Positions 18,344-28,008 are shown, counted from the stretch's first letter. The stretch is DNA of 64,000 bases from Bacteroidales bacterium (GCA_015060865.1 SUXS01000004.1:1-64000), one strand, 5' to 3'. Made by a program: numbers and translations. The notes: generated from the sequence alone by a model not told the origin.

Positions 18344-18403
18344 GCCTTCACTTCAAGAGAAATTATTGAAAGAATACTATTTGACGCCCTACCCTAAAGA
18401 AAC

Positions 18404-18433
18404 GAAAGCTCTCCGATTAATCGGAGAGCTTTG
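18404..18433 (-). terminator. Terminator after the DUF2582 gene
   Basis: Near-perfect 14-bp stem AAAGCTCTCCGATT / AATCGGAGAGCTTT with no real loop, about 28 bp past the DUF2582 stop. T-rich sequence follows on the minus strand. Confidence 0.75.
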
Positions 18434-18460
18434 TAAAAAACTCTATAATACTTATTGCAA

Positions 18461-18661
18461 TTATTTCAATGAGTATACAATTTCTTCCTCTACCTCTACG
18501 GCAGCGATTTTGCCCTCACGGAGCAACCAACCCAAGCCAAGGAGGAAATCATCCTTCTTCTGCTTTGTTTCTTTCTTAATTTCCTTGAAGGTCAAACCTT
18601 CCTTACCGTCAAGTGCATTCCAAATGAGACCTGCATTTTCACCGGCTTTCTCTGTCAACAT
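18461..18661 (-). CDS. Winged-helix protein, DUF2582 family
   Basis: A 66-residue protein that is just one small winged helix: AGLIWNALDGKEGLTFKEIK, then KKDDFLLGLGWLLREGKI and a beta wing IAAVEVEEEIVYSLK. DUF2582 proteins are conserved in Bacteroidales and presumed DNA-binding, with no known target. Monocistronic, with a TACCTTTG promoter about 75 bp upstream and its own terminator. The long leader contains an A/T-rich stretch and an AGGAG, but no evident riboswitch. Confidence 0.8.
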   Translation of the reverse strand: MLTEKAGENAGLIWNALDGKEGLTFKEIKKETKQKKDDFLLGLGWLLREGKIAAVEVEEEIVYSLK

Positions 18662-18735
18662 AATCTTTGTAATTTTTTTAATTGTTAAACATCCATCTTT
18701 CTCCTCTCACAAGGAGCATACCTAATAATTCGTTG

Positions 18736-18764
18736 CAAAGGTACGAATTATTATGTTTTACAAC
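18736..18764 (-). promoter_or_regulatory. Promoter of the DUF2582 gene
   Basis: Minus-strand TACCTTTG (18736-18743) is an excellent -7 element; GTTG about 17 bp upstream could serve as -33. Confidence 0.65.
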
Positions 18765-18804
18765 ATATTTCTGGGCTTTTTTCTCATTACTTTCACACTT
18801 TTTA

Positions 18805-19260
18805 TTACATTTTTTTCCTATTTGCCCAAATTCGTGCAGCAGTTTCTACCATTTTGACACATGGACGTTTCATATAATAAGTTTGAGTACGTTCATCAGG
18901 TACAGGTAGTTGAGGTTTCCTTTCACGCAATCCGAGGAGTTCTGCACAAATGAGCGAACCGTTCTCACAGACGAACTCTTCAGCCAACTGCTGAACGAAT
19001 GCATAGTTATCTGCCTTTCCTTGCCGATTGGTAGCATCTGTGCATCCTGTTTCCAACCCAGCGAGGATAAACATACCACAAGCAGCTCCACAGGTTTCGC
19101 GCATACGCCCGATACCACCGCCAAACGAAGCCGACATCTTCAGAGCTTGCTCCTCGGTATACCCATACTCGTCAGCAAAGGCAGCTGTCACTGATTGCGC
19201 ACAATTATATCCCATCTTAAAAAGTTCTACAGCACGCATTATCCTCTGTTCATTATCCAT
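18805..19260 (-). CDS. C_GCAxxG_C_C family putative redox protein
   Basis: A 151-residue cytosolic protein with the name-giving cysteine pattern: GYNCAQSV near 20, ETCGAACGMFILAGL near 58 and single cysteines at about 98 and 104. The conserved cysteines suggest a redox or metal-related role, still undefined. It lies 15 bp after the antiporter gene in the same direction, so it probably ends the pepT-antiporter transcript. No terminator hairpin seen after it, only T-rich DNA. Confidence 0.85.
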   Translation of the reverse strand: MDNEQRIMRAVELFKMGYNCAQSVTAAFADEYGYTEEQALKMSASFGGGIGRMRETCGAACGMFILAGLETGCTDATNRQGKADNYAFVQQLAEEFVCENGSLICAELLGLRERKPQLPVPDERTQTYYMKRPCVKMVETAARIWANRKKM

Positions 19261-19275
19261 AGCTATCTTTGATTA

Positions 19276-21531
19276 TTATTTATTCATCTGTATCAATTGT
19301 TTCACGTGCGAACGTTCGCCCACTACCCATATTATATCACCTTCCTGAAATTCCAAATCAGGCACAGGCTTAATCAAAACATCTCCGCCACGATCTACGC
19401 CTACAAGCATACAGCGGAACTCCGAACGTAAGCCACTGGTCAGTACACTCTTTCCCAAAAGTACAGAATCAGGAGTTATGAGCAACTGTTGTAGATTCAT
19501 TTCGCTGTCAAACAAGTTCACTTCACCAAAATCGATCAGTTCGTTCTCTATAGCTTCTCCGAAAGCTGTAAGTTGCTCCTCATTACCAATCACCTGTAAC
19601 ACGTCGTTTGGGAAAAGTTGCATATAAGGATCAGGAATATTTATACGACGTTCACCACGTAATACCGAAACGACATGCACTCCGTATCTACGTCCCAAAT
19701 TAAGGTCTACCAAGGTCTTACCAGCCCAAGAAGACAGGGATGGAAGCTGGAAATCTGAAAGCAAGATTTCTTTGGACATCAATTGTCCTGCATACTTAGG
19801 TCGAGCCTCACCCACATGCTGCTGCATCAGTTCCTTAACGGAAAGATTATGGATAAAGTTTTGCTCCAACACATGTTGTTGTTTTCGCAATCGTCGTGAG
19901 AATACTATAGCAACGACCAATACAGCTGTAGCGCCCAAAAGCAAAGTACCTGAGGTGTTGAAATAGTGACGGATCACCAATACGATGAAAAGCACAGCCA
20001 CGCCTGTGCGCGCCAACATGAGAAGTAATAGAGGAAAGCGATTAAGGCGATTATCAGACCATAGCTCCACAAAGAGCTTCGCATAGTTGCGTTTCATAAT
20101 AATAGGACGCAGAAAAGGCGACATACATGCCAAAGTAATCACCACCCCAATCCAACAGGCCGCAGTCTTGGGAAGTATTCGATACAATAGAGGTGATAGG
20201 AAATTGGCCGACACCAGCCATATAGCAATACACAAAACCGAATAAATACCTACCACCTTGAGCATATCCATCACAATGACACGCCATTTGTTTTCATTGT
20301 TCACTGTATTGAAACTCGTAGCATAACGTTCAAGCCATGCCTTCCAATGCATAGGCATTCTATCTTCAATCCAATGTGAAACAGGATTAGAGAGGCGAAT
20401 CATATAGGGGGTAAAGAAGGTTGTGATGACTGAGGCCGAAACGATAATCGGATACAAGAAAGGACTGATAGCACCCAAGCTCACCCCAAGCGAAGCGAGA
20501 ATAAATGCGAATTCACCCACTTGGGCCAAGCTGAATCCACACATGACCGAAGTCTGCAACGATTGTCCGCCCAGTATTAATCCGAGAGCACTAAACGACG
20601 AACGAGCAAAAATAACAGCCAACGTAATTACCAAAATAGGAAGCCAATGCTCAGCTATCACTGTCGGATCAATCATCATACCCACTGACACGAAGAATAT
20701 TGCACCAAAAAGATCCTTAATTGGTTGAATGAGATGTTCTATTTTCTCGGCTTCAAGTGTTTCGGCTAAGATGGAACCCATCACAAAAGCGCCAAACGCA
20801 GCCGAGAACCCCACATGGTCGGCAAACACCACCATACCGAAACAAAGGCTGAGCGAAACAATAAGCAACATCTCATCACTTATCCATCGCCGAATACGCT
20901 GCAATATTGTAGGAATAAGATAGATGCCCACTACAAACCATAGAATAAGGAAAAACACCAATTTCAATATACTCATTAGCATTTCTGCCCCTTGAAACTG
21001 CTTACTTGCAGCCATAGTGGAAAAGAGAAGCATTAGAATGATGGCAATGACATCTTCAAGAATAAGCACACTGAACACAATACTCGTGAAACGCTGCTTT
21101 CGCACCCCAAGGTCATCAAACGACTTTACGATAATGCTCGTTGATGACATCGCCAGCCCCCCTCCTAAATAGATACAATCCATCAACGTCCATCCAAACA
21201 ACGAGCCTATGAGTAGTCCTACCAACAACATCCCCATCAGACTTACCGTAGCCGATATGATAGGCGTGCTGCCTATGCCCATCAGCTTTTTGAACGAAAA
21301 CTCTAACCCTAACGAAAAAAGTAGGAAGATTACACCTATCTCAGCCCAAATCTTGATGCTCTCTACCTCAATAACCGACGGAGTGAAACCCACATATGGA
21401 CTAGCCAAGAATCCTGCTACGATATAGCCAAGCACCAATGGCTGCTTCAAAAGTTTAAAGACAAATGTCATTATCCCCGCACAGATCAGAATAAGGGCAA
21501 GGTCTGTAATAAGTGGTGGTAAATGGGCCAT
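19276..21531 (-). CDS. Kef/CPA2-type cation:proton antiporter with TrkA-C domains
   Basis: A 751-residue inner-membrane protein. The first ~390 residues are a CPA2 antiporter core (GYIVAGFLASPYVGF, FLLFSLGLEFSFKKL, DHVGFSAAFGAFVMGSILAE), then more membrane segments to about 550, and two tandem TrkA-C domains (about 590-665 and 670-750) that usually bind a regulatory ligand. It exchanges K+ or Na+ for protons; which ion cannot be told. The start codon overlaps the stop codon of pepT by one base (TAATG), so the two are translationally coupled. Confidence 0.88.
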   Translation of the reverse strand: MAHLPPLITDLALILICAGIMTFVFKLLKQPLVLGYIVAGFLASPYVGFTPSVIEVESIKIWAEIGVIFLLFSLGLEFSFKKLMGIGSTPIISATVSLMGMLLVGLLIGSLFGWTLMDCIYLGGGLAMSSTSIIVKSFDDLGVRKQRFTSIVFSVLILEDVIAIILMLLFSTMAASKQFQGAEMLMSILKLVFFLILWFVVGIYLIPTILQRIRRWISDEMLLIVSLSLCFGMVVFADHVGFSAAFGAFVMGSILAETLEAEKIEHLIQPIKDLFGAIFFVSVGMMIDPTVIAEHWLPILVITLAVIFARSSFSALGLILGGQSLQTSVMCGFSLAQVGEFAFILASLGVSLGAISPFLYPIIVSASVITTFFTPYMIRLSNPVSHWIEDRMPMHWKAWLERYATSFNTVNNENKWRVIVMDMLKVVGIYSVLCIAIWLVSANFLSPLLYRILPKTAACWIGVVITLACMSPFLRPIIMKRNYAKLFVELWSDNRLNRFPLLLLMLARTGVAVLFIVLVIRHYFNTSGTLLLGATAVLVVAIVFSRRLRKQQHVLEQNFIHNLSVKELMQQHVGEARPKYAGQLMSKEILLSDFQLPSLSSWAGKTLVDLNLGRRYGVHVVSVLRGERRINIPDPYMQLFPNDVLQVIGNEEQLTAFGEAIENELIDFGEVNLFDSEMNLQQLLITPDSVLLGKSVLTSGLRSEFRCMLVGVDRGGDVLIKPVPDLEFQEGDIIWVVGERSHVKQLIQMNK

Positions 21532-22754
21532 TATTTCTCTGCTACAATTTCTGCTATTTTCACAATGGTCATCATAGCTTTCTGCATGGAACCAATGGGT
21601 ACAAACTCATATCGGCTATGGAAATTGACCCCACCTGCAAAAATATTAGGGCAAGGCAATCCCTTAAAGGAGAGTTGGGCACCATCGGTACCACCACGTA
21701 TAGGTTTTATCTTTGGCTCTACCCCTATCTCACGCATCGCCTGACAAGCAATGTCAACGACATACATCACCGGCTCTATCACTTCACGCATATTGGCATA
21801 CTGGTCAGTAATTTCAAGCGTAATCGTATCGGAGCCATATTTATTATTAAGGTCATGTACTAATAATTTGAGCAGTTCCTTGCGCTTATTAAAGGAGTCC
21901 GTGTCATGATCACGTATAATATAGTTCACCGTTGTTTGTTCCACTTCTCCCCTCAGTCCTATTAGATGAAAAAATCCCTCATACCCTTCGGTACATTCAG
22001 GCACTTCATGCTTAGGCAACATCCCCATCAGTTCTGTTGCCACACGCATTGAATTAAGCATTTTACCCTTTGCATAGCCAGGATGTACATTGCGCCCCTT
22101 AATGATGATACGTGCCGAGGCTGCGTTGAAGTTCTCATATTCCAATTCCCCTACTTCACCTCCATCCATCGTATAGGCCCAATCACAGGCAAAATGCTTC
22201 ACATCAAACTTATGAGCACCAAGACCTATCTCCTCATCGGGATTAAAACCTATACGTATCTTGCCATGCTTTATCTCGGGATGTGACTGCAAATAAGCTA
22301 TAGCCGATACGATTTCTGCCACACCCGCCTTATCGTCGGCACCCAAAAGTGTACGTCCGTCCGTCACAATAAGATCATCTCCTACGTAGTGTAGCAGTTC
22401 AGGAAATTCTTCTGCAGTCAGCACTATATGATCTTCTGCCGAGAGCAGTATATCCTTTCCATCGTATTGCTCCACTATACGAGGATTCACCTCCTTACCC
22501 GTCACATCGGGACTCGTATCCACATGAGCTATAAAACCAACCGTAGGTACCGTACGGAGAGTATTAGCTGGGAGAGATGCAAAGAGATAGCCATGACTAT
22601 CAAGTGCAATCTCCTCAAGCCCCATCTCCTCCAATTCTATACGAAGCATTTTCACAAAATCCATTTGCCCAGACGTGCTGGGGGTCACTCCTGCCTCATC
22701 GGCCGATTGAGTATCAATGCGCACGTAACGCAAAAATCTGTCCACTAAATCCAT
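21531..22754 (-). CDS. pepT: Peptidase T (aminotripeptidase)
   Basis: A 407-residue M20-family zinc peptidase that removes the N-terminal residue of tripeptides in the cytosol. Motifs: [14 protein letters not shown] (zinc ligand His and catalytic Asp), [13 protein letters not shown] (bridging Asp), [15 protein letters not shown] (catalytic Glu), the dimerisation domain from about 205, and [14 protein letters not shown] (last zinc ligand). Length is normal. Its coupling to an ion antiporter by stop-start overlap is unusual in terms of pathway and may only reflect transcription. Confidence 0.93.
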   Translation of the reverse strand: MDLVDRFLRYVRIDTQSADEAGVTPSTSGQMDFVKMLRIELEEMGLEEIALDSHGYLFASLPANTLRTVPTVGFIAHVDTSPDVTGKEVNPRIVEQYDGKDILLSAEDHIVLTAEEFPELLHYVGDDLIVTDGRTLLGADDKAGVAEIVSAIAYLQSHPEIKHGKIRIGFNPDEEIGLGAHKFDVKHFACDWAYTMDGGEVGELEYENFNAASARIIIKGRNVHPGYAKGKMLNSMRVATELMGMLPKHEVPECTEGYEGFFHLIGLRGEVEQTTVNYIIRDHDTDSFNKRKELLKLLVHDLNNKYGSDTITLEITDQYANMREVIEPVMYVVDIACQAMREIGVEPKIKPIRGGTDGAQLSFKGLPCPNIFAGGVNFHSRYEFVPIGSMQKAMMTIVKIAEIVAEK

Positions 22755-22918
22755 AATAACACGAAAATTGTGGCTAATTTACTACAACTTTGCCATACAT
22801 GAAAGTTCTGGGGCATTTTTTTTGCGACCATCTCAATTCTTACGTTCCCTTATTCCTCACCTTCATAACCTATAAAAACAGGTCTTAGAGCAAACTTTTC
22901 TACAGCGAGGGTGTTTTT

Positions 22919-23539
22919 ATGAAACATAAACTTAAAACCTTTACTAAGATGAAAAGAATATTTTTCCTCATGAGCGCCCTGTGCCTCCTCATTAACAATG
23001 CAGCAGTTGCACAATCCAACAGATCCGAACGGGAAAAACAGTGGCGTGCCGAACGGGAACGCAAACGCGCCGAGGCCCGTGCCTTAGAACAGCAACAAGA
23101 CTCTATAGCATTCAACCAAGCAATAGAAGCCCTAAAAAGTGGCAACTGGGTGCTCGAAGCCAATAATGTCAATTTCTTCAACGGCATTACACGATTCGTA
23201 TCATCCGACACCAACTATATCAGTTGCGAAAATAGTGAGGGCACCATACAGACCGCGTTTAACAACTTCACCTATAGTCCTAACGGATTGGGCGGCGTTA
23301 CCGTGCAAGGCGACATCAATGGCATCCGAATGTCAACAGACAAGGAAGGTAATGTTTACTACAGTTTCAATATCATTGGCAGTGCAGTATCAGCCACCGT
23401 ATATCTAACACTAACCGGAGGCACTAACCAAGCAAGCGCCATGATAAACCCCAACTTTTCTGGACGATCAATGACCCTTGACGGCTATCTAGTACCCTAC
23501 AGCCAAGCCTCCATTTTCCAAGGAACACCATCATGGTAG
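22919..23539 (+). CDS. DUF4251 exported protein
   Basis: A 206-residue secreted protein. The signal peptide (RIFFLMSALCLLINNAAVAQ) is followed by a short charged helix rich in Arg/Glu/Ala and a beta-rich DUF4251 domain (residues 70-206, ending FQGTPSW). Starts at 22919 or, better for signal-peptide length, at the ATG at 22949. DUF4251 proteins are common and unstudied in Bacteroidales; the periplasm or cell surface is the likely location. Single gene with its own terminator, divergent from pepT. Confidence 0.75.
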   Translation: MKHKLKTFTKMKRIFFLMSALCLLINNAAVAQSNRSEREKQWRAERERKRAEARALEQQQDSIAFNQAIEALKSGNWVLEANNVNFFNGITRFVSSDTNYISCENSEGTIQTAFNNFTYSPNGLGGVTVQGDINGIRMSTDKEGNVYYSFNIIGSAVSATVYLTLTGGTNQASAMINPNFSGRSMTLDGYLVPYSQASIFQGTPSW

Positions 23540-23556
23540 AAATACAATATCAATAA

Positions 23557-23606
23557 CAAATGAAGAGGAGTAGCCTATCAACGGTAAGTCCTCTTCATTT
23601 GTTTTT
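23557..23606 (+). terminator. Terminator after the DUF4251 gene
   Basis: AAATGAAGAGGA pairs with TCCTCTTCATTT, followed by GTTTTT. About 18 bp past the stop codon. Confidence 0.85.
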
Positions 23607-23775
23607 CCATCAATTGCCCCACACTCACAGACAGCGGCATCAAGGTCGCATAGCAAAATGAACGTGCATCATAGCCATAGGAACAAGTAATTGCGTAAAA
23701 TCTGCGACATACTTTTTTCATCATAAAAGATGTAATATTTATCATCCCAATATCGGATGAACCAGTTTTTTTATG

Positions 23776-23783
23776 TAAGTTTG
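23776..23783 (+). promoter_or_regulatory. -7 element upstream of pyrC
   Basis: TAAGTTTG matches TAnnTTTG, 35 bp before the pyrC ATG. Confidence 0.55.
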
Positions 23784-23817
23784 CACTATTATTGAAGCAT
23801 ATAACCACTAGAACACA

Positions 23818-25158
23818 ATGACCACCCTCATCAACAATGCCACCATCATCAACGAAGGCGAACAATATATAGGTAGTTTACTCATCGAAGATAATAGGAT
23901 TGCCGCTATCATCCGCGGCAATGATACTCAAGGCATTGTAGCCGACCAAACGATTGATGCTACGGGACAATACCTACTTCCTGGAGTCATCGATGATCAT
24001 GTACACTTTCGCGACCCAGGCCTCACCCACAAGGCTGACATGGCTAGTGAGAGCCGTGCTGCAGCACGAGGAGGCATAACCTCAATAATGGACATGCCCA
24101 ACTGCAATCCGCAAACTACCACCATAGAGACGTTAGAGGCCAAGTTTGCTGATGCGCAGGAGAAATGCCTCGTCAACCATAGTTTCTACCTTGGTGCCAC
24201 AACGGACAACATAGAGGAGATACGCCGTGTAGACCCACGCACGGTATGCGGTGTGAAGCTCTTTATGGGCAGTAGCACGGGCGGCATGCTGGTGGATCAG
24301 AAGGAACGTATTGAAAATATCTTTCACGAGTCGCCAACCATCATCGCCCTACATTGCGAGGATCAGGGAATCATATCGGCTAATACTGCCAAATACAAGG
24401 AGGAGACCCACAACAATGATCCTGATGTACGTTACCACCCTTTAATACGTAGCGAGGAGGCCTGTTTCCTGTCGACAGCCAAAGCAGTAGAGTTAGCCAA
24501 AAAGACAGGAGCACACATACACATCTTACATATCACCACAGCCCGCGAACTAGAGCTACTCGAAAGTGGAAATTTGCAGAACAAGCATATCACAGCAGAA
24601 GTATGCCTACCTCATCTCTACTACACCTGTTCCGATTATGCCACCTACGGTACACGCATCAAGTGTAATCCCGCAATAAAGACGGCTACTGACCGTGATG
24701 CGCTGCGTCAGGCATTGCGCGACGGACGTATCGACGTTATCGGAACCGACCACGCACCTCACCTTCTTCAGGAAAAGGAGGGTGGATGTCTAAAAGCAGC
24801 CTCGGGCATCCCCACCATACAATATGTATTACCAGCCATGCTGGAACTCAGCGACAAAGGCATCATCAGTCTTCCCGAAATCGCGGAAAAGATGGCGCAC
24901 AACCCCGCCACACTGTATAAGGTCAAGGAGCGTGGTTTCCTGCGCCCAGGCTATCGTGCAGATCTTGTACTTGTGAAGCCAAACGAACCACATATGGTGA
25001 GCGCCGATACTATCGTCAGTAAATGTGGATGGAGCCCCTTCGAGGGACACACCTTTCGGTGGAACATCACCCACACCTGGGTAAATGGCCATGCAGTATA
25101 CGAAGTAGGAGAGTTCAATGAACAATACATGGGAGAACGACTGACGTTTGACAGATGA
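23818..25158 (+). CDS. pyrC: Dihydroorotase (class I)
   Basis: A 446-residue amidohydrolase that closes carbamoyl-aspartate to dihydroorotate in pyrimidine synthesis. Metal ligands are visible: DDHVHFRDPGLTH, HCEDQG, HILHITTA and GTDHAPH, and a Lys in the GVKLFMGSSTGG strand near residue 145 may be the carbamylated one. Length and motifs fit class I enzymes; an allantoinase is the main alternative, but nothing purine-related is nearby. The end overlaps the next gene by 4 bp. Confidence 0.92.
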   Translation: MTTLINNATIINEGEQYIGSLLIEDNRIAAIIRGNDTQGIVADQTIDATGQYLLPGVIDDHVHFRDPGLTHKADMASESRAAARGGITSIMDMPNCNPQTTTIETLEAKFADAQEKCLVNHSFYLGATTDNIEEIRRVDPRTVCGVKLFMGSSTGGMLVDQKERIENIFHESPTIIALHCEDQGIISANTAKYKEETHNNDPDVRYHPLIRSEEACFLSTAKAVELAKKTGAHIHILHITTARELELLESGNLQNKHITAEVCLPHLYYTCSDYATYGTRIKCNPAIKTATDRDALRQALRDGRIDVIGTDHAPHLLQEKEGGCLKAASGIPTIQYVLPAMLELSDKGIISLPEIAEKMAHNPATLYKVKERGFLRPGYRADLVLVKPNEPHMVSADTIVSKCGWSPFEGHTFRWNITHTWVNGHAVYEVGEFNEQYMGERLTFDR

Positions 25159-26039
25159 AAAGAGTGTTGAGCTACTCCGTCCGTGAGGTAGCACCCTACA
25201 TCAATTGGACATATTTCTTCCACGCGTGGGGTATGGAGTCACGTTTTGCCACAGTGGCAGATGTGCACGATTGTCTGGTCTGCCAGTCCCAATGGACAAA
25301 TTCTTTTAACAAAGAAGAACGTGCCAAGGCACACGAAGCCTTGAATCTGTACCAAAACGCCTTGGAACAATTACGGCTCATGGGCCATCAAAAGCTATTA
25401 AAAACCACGTTCCGGATAGTTTCAGCTAATAGTATTGACGATGACATTATTGCCGAAGGCATACGTATACCTTGTTTGCGGCAACAACATCCCAACAAAG
25501 AGGGATACACACTCTGCTTGAGCGATTTCATACGTCCTTACTCCTCTGGCATACTAGACACAATAGGATTATTCGCTACCAGCATTGACAAAAATATCTA
25601 CGCCCTATACCCAGAAGATCCCTACCGACAATTATTGGTAGAAACACTAGCCTCGCGTCTTACCGAAGCAGCCACAGAGAAAATGCACCTAGAGGTACGC
25701 ACCAATTACTGGGGATATGCTCCAAACGAACGACTCAGCATAGCAGAGTTACACAATGAACGCTTCCAGGGCATACGCCCTGCTGTAGGATACCCTTCCC
25801 TACCCGACCAATCCATCAACTTCATCATTGACGAAATGGTCGACATGCTGTCTGTCGGGATTACTCTCACCGAACATGGAGGCATGTACCCACCGGCATC
25901 AGTCTCGGGCCTCATGATAGCTCATCCTCAAGCGCGCTACTTTTCTGTAGGCAACATAGGAGATGATCAATTTACCGAATATGCGCAACGACGTGGCATA
26001 GAAAAAGAACATCTACGCAAGTACATGCCTATAATATAA
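25155..26039 (+). CDS. Stand-alone MetH reactivation-domain protein
   Basis: A 294-residue protein resembling only the last, S-adenosylmethionine-binding activation domain of B12-dependent methionine synthase. Key segments: FQGIRPAVGYPSLPDQS, DMLSVGITLTEHGGMYPPAS and HPQARYFSVGNIGDDQ. In the full enzyme this domain reductively methylates oxidised cobalamin. As a separate protein it may reactivate a methionine synthase whose own activation domain is absent, or act in another corrinoid pathway. Start overlaps pyrC by 4 bp (ATGA). Residues 1-80 have an extra helical part not seen in the domain. Confidence 0.8.
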   Translation: MKRVLSYSVREVAPYINWTYFFHAWGMESRFATVADVHDCLVCQSQWTNSFNKEERAKAHEALNLYQNALEQLRLMGHQKLLKTTFRIVSANSIDDDIIAEGIRIPCLRQQHPNKEGYTLCLSDFIRPYSSGILDTIGLFATSIDKNIYALYPEDPYRQLLVETLASRLTEAATEKMHLEVRTNYWGYAPNERLSIAELHNERFQGIRPAVGYPSLPDQSINFIIDEMVDMLSVGITLTEHGGMYPPASVSGLMIAHPQARYFSVGNIGDDQFTEYAQRRGIEKEHLRKYMPII

Positions 26040-26040
26040 A

Positions 26041-26066
26041 AAGGGGCTGTTGTCTCAGCCCCATAT
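26041..26066 (+). terminator. Terminator after the pyrC operon
   Basis: GGGGCTG / CAGCCCC stem with a six-base loop, right at the stop codon of the MetH-activation gene. The T run is short; it may also serve the convergent gene on the minus strand. Confidence 0.65.
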
Positions 26067-26074
26067 AATAGAAA

Positions 26075-26653
26075 TCAACATTTCGGAAAATCGCCCAAAT
26101 AGGGTGGAAGTTCTACATGTTCAAACCTATACCCAAGTCGTTTAAGTTCCATTGCTGCACCTATGCGATACATCACCTTAACAGCGCGTGCGAACACATG
26201 AAAAGCAATTGGACTCTGAGGCTCTATCTGTTCACGACGAATAATAGTAACTGCCGTTTGCGCACAACTTCGTATCACACTCTCCAAGCGAACAGCCTCA
26301 TGACTATCCAAAGAAAGCCCCAAGACCTGTTGGACAATATGCTCATCCATATCATCAAAGCCCTGATCACCATAGTACGATCGGTAAGGCATCTTCAAAC
26401 ATTCCTGCCAATTCTTATCCCAACCATGAGCTATAGCCAGTCCTAGATAGCCAGCCCAAGCAATCGAGACAGTTGGATAATCAGCAATCTGTACCACAGC
26501 ATCGGCAACATACTCTGGAGCCAAGAAATCCCAGTGACCAGTGAGATCATCTATAGCTAGCAATACTCCATCGAGCATGCCATACGAGGTGCAGATACGT
26601 AACAACTCGTTCTCTATTTTTTCCTCGAATCGATTGAGAAATCCTATATCCAT
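26075..26653 (-). CDS. Conserved hypothetical protein
   Basis: A 192-residue protein, family not recognised. It looks globular and mostly alpha-helical, with no signal peptide and no strong membrane segment, although VSIAWAGYLGLAIAHGWDKNW near 80-100 is hydrophobic. The paired Trp/Gly/His residues there and the Cys-containing SCAQTAVTIIRR helix near 130 could mark an active or binding site, but there is no motif I can name. Convergent with the pyrC operon, and separated from the upstream ribosomal protein genes by their terminator, so it has its own or a read-through promoter. Confidence 0.6.
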   Translation of the reverse strand: MDIGFLNRFEEKIENELLRICTSYGMLDGVLLAIDDLTGHWDFLAPEYVADAVVQIADYPTVSIAWAGYLGLAIAHGWDKNWQECLKMPYRSYYGDQGFDDMDEHIVQQVLGLSLDSHEAVRLESVIRSCAQTAVTIIRREQIEPQSPIAFHVFARAVKVMYRIGAAMELKRLGYRFEHVELPPYLGDFPKC

Positions 26654-26664
26654 TTGAATGAATT

Positions 26665-26697
26665 AAAAAAGCCCCACAACGGAAGTTGAAGGGCTTC
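26665..26697 (-). terminator. Terminator of the rpmB-rpmG-DUF4295 operon
   Basis: Minus strand AAGCCCTTCAAC / GTTGTGGGGCTT followed by six Ts, 23 bp after the DUF4295 stop codon. Confidence 0.85.
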
Positions 26698-26719
26698 GCT
26701 ATACATATTGTAATGTTTA

Positions 26720-26872
26720 TTACTTCTTGAGATACTCTTGTACTTTCTCTGAAGGAACCATTTGCTCATCGAAAATATAAGCGCCAGTCTTCGGAGACTT
26801 AACCATCTTAATCACTTTAGAGTAAGAACTTGACTTACCCGTTTGAAGAGATGCAACCGCTTTCTTTGCCAT
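26720..26872 (-). CDS. DUF4295 small basic protein
   Basis: A 50-residue Lys-rich protein (MAKKAVASLQTGKSSSYSKV, ending EKVQEYLKK), too short for the ORF track. It is a DUF4295 protein, found in Bacteroidota directly after ribosomal proteins L28 and L33. Size, charge and context strongly suggest a ribosome-associated protein, probably lineage-specific. It starts 14 bp after the rpmG stop and is last in the operon. Confidence 0.9.
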   Translation of the reverse strand: MAKKAVASLQTGKSSSYSKVIKMVKSPKTGAYIFDEQMVPSEKVQEYLKK

Positions 26873-26885
26873 AATCTATATTGTA

Positions 26886-27074
26886 TTACTTAATTTCCTT
26901 GTGTACTGTTACTCGCTTCAAGATAGGATTATACTTCTTCAACTCCAATCTTTCAGTTGTATTCTTTCTGTTCTTAGTGGTGATATATCGAGATGTACCC
27001 GGCATACCGCTTTCCTTGTGCTCGGTGCACTCAAGAATAACTTGAACTCTGTTACCTTTAACTTTCTTTGCCAT
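26886..27074 (-). CDS. rpmG: 50S ribosomal protein L33
   Basis: A 62-residue large-subunit protein with the family core [12 protein letters not shown] and [22 protein letters not shown]. Only one cysteine of the possible zinc-binding CxxC set remains (C16), so this is the zinc-free (C-minus) form. It is 14 bp after rpmB and 14 bp before the DUF4295 gene, in one transcript. Confidence 0.95.
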   Translation of the reverse strand: MAKKVKGNRVQVILECTEHKESGMPGTSRYITTKNRKNTTERLELKKYNPILKRVTVHKEIK

Positions 27075-27088
27075 AATTAGTCTCTCCT

Positions 27089-27349
27089 TTACGCAATTAC
27101 TTTAATGTCGTTCGGAGTGCAGTGACCCTCAGCAAAAGCTTGCTTCAAAGCAGCGTCCAAACCTTTCTTGTTAATCAAACGAAGACCAGCGGCGCTCAAG
27201 CGCAACTGAATCCAACAATTCTCTTCTACATAGAAGAATTTCTTTCTAAACAAGTTCACCTCAAATGTACGCTTTGTTCTACGCTTAGAGTGTGAAACGT
27301 TGTTGCCAATCATGGCTTTCTTACCGGTAATTTGACAAATCTTCGACAT
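27089..27349 (-). CDS. rpmB: 50S ribosomal protein L28
   Basis: An 86-residue large-subunit protein. It opens [21 protein letters not shown] and has the [18 protein letters not shown] basic segment and the [15 protein letters not shown] core. Lacks the CxxC pairs of zinc-binding L28. First gene of the L28-L33-DUF4295 operon, the standard Bacteroidota order. A GTTATTTTGCAC sequence upstream near 27400 may be its promoter, though it fits the consensus imperfectly. Confidence 0.95.
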   Translation of the reverse strand: MSKICQITGKKAMIGNNVSHSKRRTKRTFEVNLFRKKFFYVEENCWIQLRLSAAGLRLINKKGLDAALKQAFAEGHCTPNDIKVIA

Positions 27350-27453
27350 TTCTATCTAATTTTGATGTTTATTTTGCTCTGCATTCAAATTTCAGCGTGC
27401 AAAATAACTACTTTTTTACGGAATAGCCAAATAAATCAGTCATTAATTTCACT

Positions 27454-28008
27454 TTACGATTGAAATTCTTCTTTTTTCACTATTTCCCGTAAAACTTCGA
27501 GGGCTACAAGCACAGCATTTCGGGTATTTTCTTCTCTCCCTCTATCAAAATGCCGGATACAATACGTACGCATCTCGTTATGCGATATTGCCGCCACCCA
27601 TATAGTACCAACGGGAATTTTCTCTGTACCCCCCGAAGGTCCAGCCATCCCTGTTGTAGCCACGGCAAAGTCGGTGTTCATGGATTGCATAACTCCTCGC
27701 GCCATCTCTACGACCGTCAGTTCACTTACCACGCCTTCCTCATTCAACGTCTTAGGCAACACACCCAATAAACGCACCTTCACCTCCTCAGCATAAGCTA
27801 CTACGCCTCCCTTAAAACATGCTGAGCTGCCGGGCACTGCAGTCAAAGCTGCAGCAATACGACCTCCCGTACAACTCTCAGCCGCAGCAACACTCCACCC
27901 CTTGGCCAAAAGAACAGCTTCGATGGATTGGGCTATTTTATATATCTTGTCTTCCACATTTATGAAGGTTTTAGCCGATGGAAACACGCGAATACGCAGG
28001 TTTGTCAA
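27454..28008 (-). CDS. pncC: Nicotinamide-nucleotide amidohydrolase (CinA C-terminal type)
   Basis: A 184-residue protein of the CinA C-terminal domain only, which deamidates NMN to nicotinate mononucleotide in pyridine nucleotide recycling. Motifs: AAAESCTGGRIAAALTAVPGSS, FKGGVVAYAEEVK and ATTGMAGPSGGTEKIPVGTIW. The first 17 residues overlap the end of tsaD by 38 bp and are unlike the family; a GTG at 27957 gives a cleaner 167-residue protein starting 14 bp after tsaD. The N-terminal COG1058 domain of full CinA is absent. Confidence 0.88.
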   Translation of the reverse strand: MTNLRIRVFPSAKTFINVEDKIYKIAQSIEAVLLAKGWSVAAAESCTGGRIAAALTAVPGSSACFKGGVVAYAEEVKVRLLGVLPKTLNEEGVVSELTVVEMARGVMQSMNTDFAVATTGMAGPSGGTEKIPVGTIWVAAISHNEMRTYCIRHFDRGREENTRNAVLVALEVLREIVKKEEFQS

